Positions 18,108-26,750 of a stretch of 64,000 bases of DNA are shown here, piece by piece. The translations under genes and the position numbers were made by a program. The number at the start of each line of letters is the position of its first letter. The first letter of the stretch is position 1. Origin of the DNA: Goleter apudmare HA4340-LM2 (GTDB lineage: Bacteria; Cyanobacteriota; Cyanobacteriia; Cyanobacteriales; Nostocaceae); contig JAHHHF010000081.1 of assembly GCA_019359495.1 (NCBI GenBank), forward strand, positions 62,001 to 126,000. Direction: 5' to 3'. The notes beneath the pieces are model-generated. The model was not told the DNA's origin, ran no database searches, and was given only the letters and a program-made list of their open reading frames with translations.

Positions 18108-19466
18108 CTACGAACTGATTAATTTTGAGACTAAAGCTTGGATATGTCGCCAGGGCTGAGTACCGCCAGCCCAGTTGTGGGTAGGGAGGTGTCCTTTTGG
18201 GGCTGACAAATTAAACAAGAATTTCTGAGTGAGGGAACTTGAGTTGTGGATATTCCAGCCCACAACCTGGCAAAATTGCCCATAGTCACCGTCAACGCTG
18301 TCATAAATTTGCTGTTGCACACTAAACCCAAAACGCCCTTGACTGTACTTATTCCACAATTGGTCGATGATTTGTAAGTCTTCATCAGGTAACTTTTGAA
18401 TATCACCCCCAAACAGAAAACTACCAATTGGTTTGCATACAGCCAGACACATCACAGCCCAAGTTTCTTGGTTTGCTTGTTGCCATTTTTTAGCAGCGAG
18501 TAAATCGCGTAACCGATGGTAATCAACTCCTACCTCTGAATTCAAAGTATTAATTGACAGTCGCTGGACAGGTTGATAAGTCAGGTCTTGGATAACTTCC
18601 GTTGCCGATTTATAGCGTTGTGGGAGGGGGTTTTGGATCAGTCGGTCGAGAATTTGACCCAAGCGAGTATCGATTTTTACCCCCGATGGCAAATAATCGC
18701 GCCATATCCAGCGATCGCTGCTAATATCAAACAAATCAAAGGGAGAAAGTCCGGTTAATAAGTGAATACAACTCACTCCCAAACTATAGAGGTCACTAGC
18801 TGGTAAAGCTTTACCGCGTGTTTGTTCCGGTGGCATATACTCTGGGCTACCGATTGTCGTACCTGTGTGTAGCAGGGCTGTGGCTGTAATGCGTTTAGCA
18901 ACTCCAAAGTCAATCAAAACTAGATCCCCCTGATTTTGTCCAGGTTTAGACCTCCGCATGATATTCGCTGGCTTGATGTCTCGGTGAATCACCTTGCGCG
19001 AATGGATAAATTGCAGTAACGGCGTCAAATCTTTGAGGATGTCCCAAATTTGCTGTTCACTAAAAACGCCTCGCAGCTGCAACTCCTGTGCTAGTGTCTT
19101 TCCTGCAATCCATTCCTCCACCAAATACAGCCGATTTTCTAACTCAAAATATTCCAGCAGTTGGGGGATTTGGAGGTGCTGCAACTCATTGAGGCGAACT
19201 GCTTCCTGGCGAAATAATGCCACTGCTTTGTCATAGCTTTCCCGATTCTCTTCTGGAAAACACAGTTGTTTGACTACACACTTAGGTTTGGAGGGGAGGT
19301 GTTCATCTACAGCCAAAAAAGTGATACCAAAGCCACCACGACCAATCTGACACAGTAGATGATAGCGGCCTTTCAACAATAGTTGCCCACCGCATCTGGT
19401 ACAAAATATTGCTGAGTCGGTTCTGTGCAGATACAGACAGCTAATGTTAGGGCAGAGTTTCATCAC
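18108..19466 (-). CDS. Serine/threonine protein kinase with zinc ribbon and C-terminal GUN4 domain
   Basis: A 452-residue protein. A short N-terminal double CxxC-type ribbon (C5, C10, C22, C25) is followed by a Hanks-type kinase at about 34-300: glycine loop IGRGGFGITF, Lys66, HRDIKPANIM with catalytic Asp163, DFG at 186-188, and GSPEYMPPEQ. The C-terminal part (about 320-430, with LRDLLAAKKWQQANQET and the later GRFGFSVQQQIY) is a GUN4 domain, which binds porphyrins and acts in magnesium chelation in chlorophyll synthesis. This suggests a kinase that senses tetrapyrrole state, which is inference. There is no membrane segment. Confidence 0.9.
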   Translation of the reverse strand: MMKLCPNISCLYLHRTDSAIFCTRCGGQLLLKGRYHLLCQIGRGGFGITFLAVDEHLPSKPKCVVKQLCFPEENRESYDKAVALFRQEAVRLNELQHLQIPQLLEYFELENRLYLVEEWIAGKTLAQELQLRGVFSEQQIWDILKDLTPLLQFIHSRKVIHRDIKPANIMRRSKPGQNQGDLVLIDFGVAKRITATALLHTGTTIGSPEYMPPEQTRGKALPASDLYSLGVSCIHLLTGLSPFDLFDISSDRWIWRDYLPSGVKIDTRLGQILDRLIQNPLPQRYKSATEVIQDLTYQPVQRLSINTLNSEVGVDYHRLRDLLAAKKWQQANQETWAVMCLAVCKPIGSFLFGGDIQKLPDEDLQIIDQLWNKYSQGRFGFSVQQQIYDSVDGDYGQFCQVVGWNIHNSSSLTQKFLFNLSAPKGHLPTHNWAGGTQPWRHIQALVSKLISS

Positions 19467-19540
19467 GATGTAGAGCTTTTCCTGGGTTTACTCATCAGTA
19501 TTCCCCATTTATTACCGGATTCTCTACCTACGCCATCATC

Positions 19541-19921
19541 TTACTGTTGTTCTGCGCTGTAAGTATAAAAGTTATTAAAAGCTCCCACAGTCTCAAATTT
19601 GTAGGCTGGTATCAAAGAATCCAGTGTTAAATCTGTACGGTAAACACTAAAAATCATGTAATTCTGCTGCTGTGTAGTTTTGGCAATGATCTCCCGCATT
19701 TGTGGACTAACAGACTCTACAACTTTTTCGCACCTAAAATTGACCAAATTTTCGATAAACCCCTGTGTTTTTTTACAGACATCGGTTTTTAAGTATTGGG
19801 TCAGCCGTTGCACTGCATAGTCTTCATATTCCGGCTGACTAGGATTTGTCCTTGCCATCGTCACCCCTAAAATGACTAGTCCTAACACTCCCAAATATGT
19901 AATAATGGCTGAGACTTTCAT
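19541..19921 (-). CDS. DUF4359-type secreted or membrane-anchored protein
   Basis: A 126-residue protein with an N-terminal membrane or signal segment (VSAIITYLGVLGLVILGVTMA) and a soluble part with two cysteines (VCKKTQGF, NFRCEKV). It resembles cyanobacterial DUF4359 proteins from memory. It lies 75 bases upstream of the kinase-GUN4 gene on the same strand. Function unknown. Confidence 0.7.
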   Translation of the reverse strand: MKVSAIITYLGVLGLVILGVTMARTNPSQPEYEDYAVQRLTQYLKTDVCKKTQGFIENLVNFRCEKVVESVSPQMREIIAKTTQQQNYMIFSVYRTDLTLDSLIPAYKFETVGAFNNFYTYSAEQQ

Positions 19922-20036
19922 AGTTACTAATTGTAATTTGTTGTAGTTATTAGACTCTAAACTGAGTAATTCCGTTCCTTGAGTAAAAGTTCTTGATCAA
20001 TTCCCCAAAAAATTGTTATAATCAAAATCAGTTTAT

Positions 20037-20110
20037 GGCGAGCGTAGCCAAGTGGTTAAGGCAGTGGTTTGTGGTACCACCATTCGTGGGTTCAAGTCCC
20101 ATCGTTCGCC
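20037..20110 (+). tRNA. tRNA-His (GUG)
   Basis: A full cloverleaf can be drawn. The acceptor arms GCGAGCG and CGTTCGC pair; the extra G-1 at 20037 faces the C73 at 20110, the hallmark of tRNA-His. The anticodon stem GTGGT/ACCAC encloses loop TTGTGGT with anticodon GTG at 20071-20073. The T arm has GTGGGTTCAAGTCCCAT. CCA is not encoded. Confidence 0.97.
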
Positions 20111-20239
20111 CTTATTCAATTTTGAGTGATGCACACCTAGCGTTACCTGTAATGAGCAATTCTAACTCTACCAAGAATGTGCCATTAAAGATTTAATCGT
20201 TACTCAAGGGAAAAAAATTATTCCTCTGGGATTATGCTA

Positions 20240-20368
20240 ACCGAGATACTGCTTGTGATCGATAAGCAAATTTGCTTTGATGGTGAAGTTTGTAGTCAGG
20301 ACTAGAGTCCTGATCTTTCCAGCACTTTAGTGCTGACTACAAAACATCAAAATTAATTTGACAGACCA
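20240..20368. repeat. Small fold-back repeats near the ferredoxin gene
   Basis: Two hairpin segments, CAGGACTagAGTCCTG and CAGCACTttAGTGCTG, lie inside GTAGT...ACTAC ends at about 20292-20341, followed by TTTGACAGACCACTAG. The layout resembles the other fold-back repeats in this window. Confidence 0.55.
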
Positions 20369-20596
20369 CTAGTCTACTATTTTTTGCAAGTCTGGTCGTT
20401 CTTCTGCAACGATCGCCCCTTCAACTGGGCAAACTTGGATACATATACCACAGTCGATACAAGTAGCAAAGTCAATCCAGTACCAATCGGTTCCCTTGAC
20501 ATTTTTGCCAGGCCCATCATGAATGCAAGCAACCGGACAAGCTTCTACGCAGTCAGCAACACCTTCACAAACATCAGTAACAATTGTATGCGGCAT
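20369..20596 (-). CDS. Bacterial-type ferredoxin (two Fe-S clusters)
   Basis: A 75-residue small electron carrier. Cysteine motifs are CEGVADCVEACPVACIH and CIDCGICIQVCPVEGAI. The first site has wider cysteine spacing, as in 7Fe/8Fe ferredoxins with a [3Fe-4S] or [4Fe-4S] cluster; the second is a standard [4Fe-4S] site. It is monocistronic. The partner cannot be told from the context. Confidence 0.92.
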   Translation of the reverse strand: MPHTIVTDVCEGVADCVEACPVACIHDGPGKNVKGTDWYWIDFATCIDCGICIQVCPVEGAIVAEERPDLQKIVD

Positions 20597-20666
20597 GTTC
20601 GAGATTCCCTCTATTTTGAATCGGCTGTTTCTAGCCTAGCAATTAGTAGGGAATAGGGGATGGGGG

Positions 20667-20823
20667 AGCCACTGCTTTGGGGAGACAGCGCCGTGGGCGG
20701 GTTTCCCGACTTGTTCGCGCAGCGTCTCCCCTTGGGAGAGGCGACTGTCGTCGGGTTTCCAAGGCAGCTTTTGGGGGGAAACTTCCCCCCAAAACGTGCC
20801 GCCGCGTTGTAGCAAGTGGCGTC
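20667..20823. repeat. Composite dispersed repeat
   Basis: The left part (20667-20759) matches the reverse complement of about 49100-49193. The right part (20753-20823, with GGGGGGAAACTTCCCCCC hairpin) matches 31702-31772 with two differences. Open frames through it are not genes. Confidence 0.85.
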
Positions 20824-20888
20824 ATGGGGCATTGAGCATTGAGGTTTTTTTAATCTCTCTCCATTTATGATTTCGGTGACTCCATGCC

Positions 20889-21260
20889 CTATTGCACACA
20901 TTGCAAAAGTTGAGCTTGAGGGTATGCTTTTTGGAGTTGCAACTGGCGTTGTTGCTGCGAGCGTCCGTAAGTTGATGACTTTTGTAATACTTCAGGTAGG
21001 GGTGGTATTGACAACTGCTCTTCTCCTAAACTGCTGAATAAGATGACAGATTGCAAGTGCAAGCGGCGTTGCTGGTGCTGTTGATAAATTTGAGCATAGT
21101 TCTGAACCACCTGCTGCCACTCGGTTGGTGGACAATAGCTGCGATCAATGAGTACTGTGATTGTTGGAATAGCAAAGAACCAACTGATCAGCACTCCGGT
21201 GATCAAAAATGCTAACCAACTGAGTCCTAAAGTTTTGAATAGTTGTTTCATTTTTGTCAT
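20889..21260 (-). CDS. Membrane-anchored hypothetical protein
   Basis: A 123-residue protein with one N-terminal membrane segment (LSWLAFLITGVLISWFFAI) and a Gln- and Leu-rich, probably helical, soluble part. Two cysteines (DRSYCPP and the C-terminal LLQCVQ) may pair if it faces the periplasm. It is the last gene of the minus-strand signalling block and follows the VWA lipoprotein by about 140 bases, with a fold-back repeat between. No family recognised. Confidence 0.6.
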   Translation of the reverse strand: MTKMKQLFKTLGLSWLAFLITGVLISWFFAIPTITVLIDRSYCPPTEWQQVVQNYAQIYQQHQQRRLHLQSVILFSSLGEEQLSIPPLPEVLQKSSTYGRSQQQRQLQLQKAYPQAQLLQCVQ

Positions 21261-21289
21261 TGGTTGTTTGTTGTTGCTTACTGCCCTAT

Positions 21290-21381
21290 TAGTCTGTCAA
21301 TTTTGTTTTGAGGGATTTTTGTCTCGCTCACGCGGGCAAGATGCCCGCACTACAGTCCATCATTTTTATCTTGACAGACTA
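21290..21381. repeat. MITE-like element with perfect 11-bp terminal inverted repeats
   Basis: TAGTCTGTCAA at 21290-21300 and TTGACAGACTA at 21371-21381 are perfect inverted ends. The interior carries a CGGGCAAGATGCCCG hairpin shared with the type B elements. Confidence 0.85.
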
Positions 21382-21401
21382 CTATGCCCCATGCCCCATA
21401 T

Positions 21402-23138
21402 TCAAAGATTGGTCTGGAATAAGTCTTTAAGTAGGCTTTGTACTTTTTCTGGTGTACCTTGGTAAACACTGCTTTCTCGAATAGCAGCGATCGCTTCTAA
21501 CTCTTGCTGGTTAACTTCACCGTAGGCAATGGGATATACTCTGACTCCACTGTGTCTAATCACATCTTTAATTTGTGCAAACTCGATGCCGTTGGTGCGT
21601 TTGCCATCGGTGAGTAGCAGGAGGTAAAATCGACCGTTGGCATCGGTTTTTTGTTTGGTCATCAGCTCTGCTAAACCAACGACGAGTCCGTCATAAAGCG
21701 CAGTCTCACCATCAGCTCGCAATTGGTCAATAGCAGCAAATAGGCGCTTTTGTTCTAACTTGTCGAAGGGAGCCAAAGTGATCCGACGAATGGGGCGATC
21801 GCTAAAGGTGACTAACCCAATATGATTACCCTGGTTAATTTGTTGGCTAGCTAATCGTAGGGCTTGCCGAACTGCTTGTAGGCGATTGTTTTGATCCATT
21901 GAACCGCTTGTATCTACAACTAGTTCCATGTAAACTGTCTGTCCACCATCCTTACGCTGTTTCCAGAAATTCTGAGCGGCTTTGAGTACGTCACCAGATG
22001 GCATTGGCGGAAATTTACCCCCTTGGAGATACTTTGTCTGTTCATATCCCTGTTGCTGGGCTAATTGTTGCATGGGTGCGGAGGTGACAAAGGCGGCAAA
22101 TTGATGTAGGGCTGCTCGCTCAGATGCCGTATTCCACTCAAATCCTACCAAGGGCGAGTTTTCGGGCACACCGAAGGGAATATAAGCTAGTTGAGAAAAT
22201 TCTGGCTGTTTTTTGAGATTGACATAGCTTTGATAGGCCATGATGATCGCTTGAAACTTTTGGGGATCACGAATCCAAATTTGCTTTAAATCTAGATAGG
22301 TGGGTGTGGTGACGGCGATTTGTTTCTGGAAGGTACTGAAAGCTGAATTGATTTGCGGCGACTCTAGTTCAGCAATGGTTAATGGTTTACCATCTTGAGT
22401 ATGACCTGCTGAACGCCAAAGCAATGTATGCAGAAAATTCAACGCCGATGAGGCAATATAAGGATTGGAATAACCAACCTCGATTTTACCTGCCAGAATG
22501 GTATCCATCAGACGGTCAAAGGTGACTTCTCCACCTTGCGCTAGTTCTTGATAAACCTGGGGTTGAATAGCAAAGATGGCTTGATTAGAAACTAATGCAG
22601 GGGCGATCGCTTGTAGAGGTAATCCTTCGGCTTTCAATAGTTCTACCCACATCGCTGTGGCTGGTGTATAGCCTGCGGGTTTCCCTTTCTTCGCAGCTAA
22701 AATCTGTGCGCCTAATCCAGAAGGAATGTTGCGAATCCCCACTTGGATGACTTGTCCCGACGGGAGTCTTTGACGTTGCTGATTAAATTTTTCCGCCACA
22801 TCAACTAACCAACGCTCATCCTGTCGTTCGCCATTGGCTTTTTCTGCGGAACTGTAGATTTCGACATAGACGATATTTGAATCGTTGTTAGGCTTGGCAC
22901 CATATAACGGAAATGTCTTTGGATCGGGTACAGAATCAGACAGTGGTGGAATCACAACGTTATATGCAGCAGTGTCAGATATCAGCTGAGACTCCACTGG
23001 AATATTAGGTAAGAGACTAGCGCGCAGATATTTATCAGCATCTGCAAATGAATTAATTGATGATATGGTTGCACAAGCCCACAAAAAACTGATGCATAGT
23101 CCGATGACTAGCCCAAGTTTGAAAGTCAGTTTTTTCAT
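21402..23138 (-). CDS. Lipoprotein with solute-binding-like region and VWA domain
   Basis: A 578-residue predicted lipoprotein (lipobox LWAC near residue 22). The central part (about 90-370) has the look of an extracellular solute-binding protein (VYVEIYSSAEKANGE, YSNPYIASSALNFLHTLL, FGVPENSPLVGF). The C-terminal part (about 400-575) is a von Willebrand A domain with the MIDAS motif DTSGS (409-413), a Thr in DGETALYDG and an Asp in LLLTDGKRTNG. Such fusions bind a ligand outside the membrane and recruit partners through metal-dependent contacts. It starts four bases after the preceding gene, so the two are coupled. Confidence 0.85.
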   Translation of the reverse strand: MKKLTFKLGLVIGLCISFLWACATISSINSFADADKYLRASLLPNIPVESQLISDTAAYNVVIPPLSDSVPDPKTFPLYGAKPNNDSNIVYVEIYSSAEKANGERQDERWLVDVAEKFNQQRQRLPSGQVIQVGIRNIPSGLGAQILAAKKGKPAGYTPATAMWVELLKAEGLPLQAIAPALVSNQAIFAIQPQVYQELAQGGEVTFDRLMDTILAGKIEVGYSNPYIASSALNFLHTLLWRSAGHTQDGKPLTIAELESPQINSAFSTFQKQIAVTTPTYLDLKQIWIRDPQKFQAIIMAYQSYVNLKKQPEFSQLAYIPFGVPENSPLVGFEWNTASERAALHQFAAFVTSAPMQQLAQQQGYEQTKYLQGGKFPPMPSGDVLKAAQNFWKQRKDGGQTVYMELVVDTSGSMDQNNRLQAVRQALRLASQQINQGNHIGLVTFSDRPIRRITLAPFDKLEQKRLFAAIDQLRADGETALYDGLVVGLAELMTKQKTDANGRFYLLLLTDGKRTNGIEFAQIKDVIRHSGVRVYPIAYGEVNQQELEAIAAIRESSVYQGTPEKVQSLLKDLFQTNL

Positions 23139-23141
23139 AGT

Positions 23142-23795
23142 TTATTCAGCTCCTATAATTCCTTTTTCGTTATCTGCAATCAGTGTTTGCAGCTTTGTAG
23201 CAATCACCGATGGAGTACTCAAATAACGCCTTTCTAGAGTTTCCACAGCTATTTGGTCATGTAATTCCTGGAGTTGGTCTTGGGTTTTTTGCAGTCGATT
23301 CCGACTGCTTTGTAATTGTTGTTCCGCCAACTCTCGATAGCGTGGTGTTCGTAATTTTGGCGTAATCTGCAATGCTTGCACTAGTTGGTCAACCAAATCT
23401 AGAACTGTGTGCAATGTTTCTAATAAGTCTGGGGTGAAGGTTGATTCCTGTTGAGCAATCTGTATAGCAATCTGTTGAATCACCTGTGCTTGTTGCTGCA
23501 CTGATCGCCATAGAGGCCGAGAAACATCAGGAATTTGGTGATCTAAGTGGCTAATATGACTGAAGAAAACATCTGTTTGCAGTAAATTTGCAGAACTTGC
23601 TGTAGGGTTGGTTTTTGGGTGTTTGAGTTGTATTAACCAAGAGGCGATCGCCAAAACAACAATCACGCCGCCGCTTAATAGGACAACTAAACGGATGCCT
23701 AACCACCACACAAAGCCAAGATAACCGATTAATAGCCCAATTATTAATAATTGAGTTGACGATATTTGCCAATCAAGACGTTTTGGTTTAGCCAT
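23142..23795 (-). CDS. Membrane protein with two TM helices and coiled coil
   Basis: A 217-residue protein. Two close hydrophobic helices (LLIIGLLIGYLGFVWWLGI and VVLLSGGVIVVLAIASWLI) are followed by a long Gln-rich helical region (about 95-200) likely to be a coiled coil. The frame begins at a TTG at 23810, but GGAG lies nine bases before the ATG at 23795. The gene is four bases from the VWA lipoprotein gene. No family recognised; the context suggests a partner of the VWA protein. Confidence 0.7.
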   Translation of the reverse strand: MAKPKRLDWQISSTQLLIIGLLIGYLGFVWWLGIRLVVLLSGGVIVVLAIASWLIQLKHPKTNPTASSANLLQTDVFFSHISHLDHQIPDVSRPLWRSVQQQAQVIQQIAIQIAQQESTFTPDLLETLHTVLDLVDQLVQALQITPKLRTPRYRELAEQQLQSSRNRLQKTQDQLQELHDQIAVETLERRYLSTPSVIATKLQTLIADNEKGIIGAE

Positions 23796-23822
23796 TATGA
23801 TATTCTCCAATGGTTTAATATG

Positions 23823-24401
23823 TTATGTGAAAAGTTGAGAAATCGCACCAAAAATAAACGCGACAAATGTAAGCATTACAATACTCAGCAAAAGGAATAA
23901 ACATAAAAAAATGACAATATAAATAGAGATGAAAATCGGACTCCAAGGATTGTAATCAATTGGGATAATTACTTTAGATTCGGTATTTTTTAAAAACTTA
24001 GTGAGGCGATTATTGAGAATTTGTAATTCCGGATCGTTACGATTAAAGTAAGTTTTAATATCTGTAACACTACCGTCAGAACGAAGTACAGCAACATAGG
24101 AGGTCGTAGTTGTACCTTCTGAATGAGACATACGAATATCAATGTCTACATCTTGAACATTTTTTACTTTCTGCTCTGAAGAACGCAGTATGCCTTGGTA
24201 TCTGAGTGTGCAATCGACACGAATTAAGTCAATATTTTGGCAGATAATTTGATTTGGTTTGCCTATCCAAAGTGTCCAGTAAAAGAAATAAATAACGGGA
24301 AAAAAGCACATACCATGAACTATTTTTTGGTATATATTGCTGATGCATGTTGGCCAAGCCCGCCGTAGGCATCGCCAATTTAATTTTGTTGGTTTGGACA
24401 T
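23823..24401 (-). CDS. Hypothetical membrane protein
   Basis: A 192-residue protein with a hydrophobic segment near residues 31-46 (MCFFPVIYFFYWTLWIG) and a strong C-terminal one (IFISIYIVIFLCLFLLLSIV) running into a second helix. The middle soluble part has paired cysteines (IICQNIDLIRVDC). It is 28 bases from the coiled-coil gene and on the same strand. Its first residues include a WPT/CLRRAWPT segment overlapping a Nostoc-like repeat, so the start is uncertain. Confidence 0.6.
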   Translation of the reverse strand: MSKPTKLNWRCLRRAWPTCISNIYQKIVHGMCFFPVIYFFYWTLWIGKPNQIICQNIDLIRVDCTLRYQGILRSSEQKVKNVQDVDIDIRMSHSEGTTTTSYVAVLRSDGSVTDIKTYFNRNDPELQILNNRLTKFLKNTESKVIIPIDYNPWSPIFISIYIVIFLCLFLLLSIVMLTFVAFIFGAISQLFT

Positions 24402-24486
24402 ATGCTGTCAAAAATTTTATTCATTGGTAAAGAAAAGGACTAAAATCCTGACTACGAACCTTGGAACACAGAACAGCTTGACAAAA

Positions 24487-25176
24487 TTAATCAATTAATC
24501 CTGCTTCTCTAGCTCGGATTTTGGTCATGATTCTGATATTTTTACCTTGATTTTTTAATTCTTCACAATCAATATCTAAAGCCGCTTGTAGCTTATCCCA
24601 GTAGTGGCGTACCATGCGTTCTGATACACAAATATGTTTGGCGATCGCTTTATCTTGTAATCCTTCATGAAAGGCTAGACTGAGTAGTTTTAACACCTCT
24701 GGTTTTATTTTGAATTCCGAATTAATATCGGGAATTTCTTTGATATGAATAAATCCGTTTAGAGCACCATCTACTCTAGAAAGCATTTCTTGATTGGCAA
24801 TATTTTTATTAGCAATGGTAAATCCACCTTTGTGATTAGCAATTACAGGTTTTAGTTGTCCTAGCCTTTTAATAGAAGCGGTGTAAACTAATATATTCAA
24901 GGCAGGATAGTTTTGCATAACCTTTTGCAAGAGTTCCAATCCTGTAGGTGTCTGTGGTTCTAACCCAGGCTTTTCTGGCAACAAAATATCCATAATTATC
25001 AGAGCGGGCTGTACAATTTCGATTTGAGAAAAAGCCTCAGTAGCTGTTTGAGTACTAATAATTTTTGCATCTGGATACTGTTCTTTGAGCAACTTCTGTG
25101 TACCTGTAATACAGATATCGTAAGCATCAACTAGAAGAATTTGCAGTGTTGTCTTCTTGGGTAAACATTGGTTCAT
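24487..25176 (-). CDS. Response regulator with LuxR-like helix-turn-helix
   Basis: A 229-residue protein. Receiver domain at about 10-130 (ILLVDAYD, Asp63 in ALIIMDILLPEKPG, a Thr/Ser position in NILVYTASIK). The C-terminal part (about 160-229) has a NarL/LuxR-like helix-turn-helix: LSLAFHEGLQDKAIAKHICVSERMVRHYWDKL. The usual lysine of the receiver appears in the NHKGGFTIANK region but is not in a standard KP motif, so the receiver may be atypical. No histidine kinase is next to it. Confidence 0.82.
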   Translation of the reverse strand: MNQCLPKKTTLQILLVDAYDICITGTQKLLKEQYPDAKIISTQTATEAFSQIEIVQPALIIMDILLPEKPGLEPQTPTGLELLQKVMQNYPALNILVYTASIKRLGQLKPVIANHKGGFTIANKNIANQEMLSRVDGALNGFIHIKEIPDINSEFKIKPEVLKLLSLAFHEGLQDKAIAKHICVSERMVRHYWDKLQAALDIDCEELKNQGKNIRIMTKIRAREAGLID

Positions 25177-25311
25177 AGTAACTCATTCAATTTCCAAGTT
25201 TTTTAAGCTTTTATATGTTAGTAGTGAACACTTTAGTGCTTACTAATAACATACTCATCCAAAGGTATATCGGCGGCTAGACTAAAAAAACATCAAAAAG
25301 TTCACAAAAAT

Positions 25312-26019
25312 TCACAAACACCAAATTTTGGTTTCCTTTGAGATTACGGATGGGTGTAACCGAGGGAAAGTTTGTTTCACAACATCGCCGTCATGGGCCT
25401 GTATCCTATTTACTGTTTTCCTACTTGTGGATGCTTTAGTTGAAAATTGATTACGATTAATAGGTTTAGTTTTGAGGTTTCCACCAACTTGTGGATACAG
25501 ATAGAGACGATATCCTCTGACTTTGTTACCAGCTACTTGAAAAACTAATTGCTTCTCTGCTTGTCCGTAGAGTGTATTAGCTCCAAATAGATTATTTTCT
25601 CCATACCATTGTGTTCCAGTAGCATACTTAATCTCGTATGTCCCGATGGGAACCTTTACAGAAACATCCTTACCCGCCCGAATAAATACCGTGAGTACAG
25701 ACTGATTTAATTTGGGATTAACTACCTTAATAAAATAGTGTCGATTGCCTTTGATATAAATTTTGAGTGGTGCCAGAATTGGTTTAGAAGTGGATTTCCA
25801 GAACTGTTTAACTGCACCATTTGCAGGTAGTTTTTTAATACTGGGGACTTGTGCAACTTGAGTAATGGGTTGATTAACAGTTTGTCCATAACCAGGGTAT
25901 ACAACCATCACTTCTGCGATCGGTAATAATATTATTATTCCTCCGAACAAGCTGTTTTTTGACATTTGGGAAAAATTTGCTAATTGCGTGAAACAACCAT
26001 GAGAAAATTGACGATACAT
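25312..26019 (-). CDS. Secreted hypothetical protein
   Basis: A 235-residue protein. AGGAG lies eight bases before the ATG at 26019, which supports this start; the hydrophobic segment then lies at about 25-46 (LFGGIIILLPIAEVMVVYPGYGQ) as a signal or anchor. The following part has a beta-rich domain around IKGNRHYFIKVVN, VFIRAGKDVSVKVPIGTYEI and TLYGQAEKQLVFQV. The C-terminus is basic. No family recognised. It is located between the CHAT gene and the response regulator. Confidence 0.65.
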   Translation of the reverse strand: MYRQFSHGCFTQLANFSQMSKNSLFGGIIILLPIAEVMVVYPGYGQTVNQPITQVAQVPSIKKLPANGAVKQFWKSTSKPILAPLKIYIKGNRHYFIKVVNPKLNQSVLTVFIRAGKDVSVKVPIGTYEIKYATGTQWYGENNLFGANTLYGQAEKQLVFQVAGNKVRGYRLYLYPQVGGNLKTKPINRNQFSTKASTSRKTVNRIQAHDGDVVKQTFPRLHPSVISKETKIWCL

Positions 26020-26750
26020 AAAATCGACTCCTACTTAAGTAGACTGAAGTGATAACTAAATAATCCAGCACAGTTGAGCTATAAATAAAAACATGAATTT
26101 GATGGGTAAGTAATCAGCAATAAATTGCTTATTACAAACCACAAAGCTTGTGTGGCATATCACTAGATAATTCAGGTGATAATTTCCATGCCGTCAAATG
26201 TTTATCGGAAATTAGAACAAAAATCGCTATATATTTTACATAACTTTACAAAGAAATTGCTGGCATATTTATTCGAGAATTAGAGTAGCAATCTTATTCA
26301 CACTGGTTCTACTGCAAGTGTGAAAAATTTAGCGACAGGTGTAGTGAGGAATAACCGTAGGGAGCATCCCAATTTTGCAAAAATAAAATTTGTAGTGGGT
26401 GCATCTTGCTCCCTAATGTCTAGGAAGCGGGCTACAAAAAAATAAATTTACACATCTGGGATGCTCTCAAAGTCTTCCACGAGCTGGTGTAGTTTATCGG
26501 TGAATACAAGAAACATCTCCGTGTTAGAAATCGTTGCTGTTTAGCGACAGGATAATATTTCTATGATTTTAAAAAATTTCCGTGAAGTGATTAGGGATTT
26601 AGTATAGAAAAGCATGATTAGAAGCGTGTTTTATGTGAATTAAAGCAGGTAATAGGTTTGAAAGTCTGTTGCTTAATGGTTTTGATGATCAATGGATTTC
26701 CTAATCTACCTGTCTACTGCTATAACCCGTATAGGGGATTTTGCAGATGT
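26020..26750. other. Intergenic region with fold-back repeat
   Basis: About 730 bases between the CHAT gene and the next gene on the minus strand. It holds the type A repeat copy at 26361-26468 and an AT-rich part next to 26019 that should contain a promoter. The open frame at 26658-26963 overlaps the CHAT gene on the opposite strand and is not called. Confidence 0.6.
26361..26468. repeat. Fold-back element, type A (partial second copy)
   Basis: Its reverse complement matches the middle of the element at 16708-16857 (AGCATCCCA...AATTTATTTTTTTGTAG...GACATTAGGGAGCAAGATG), with a short internal deletion relative to that copy. Confidence 0.8.

Noticed and set aside
20611-20901. 96-codon frame and its overlapping partner
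   Set aside because: It runs through a dispersed repeat also found at 31.7 and 49.1 kb; the protein is a translation of repeat DNA.
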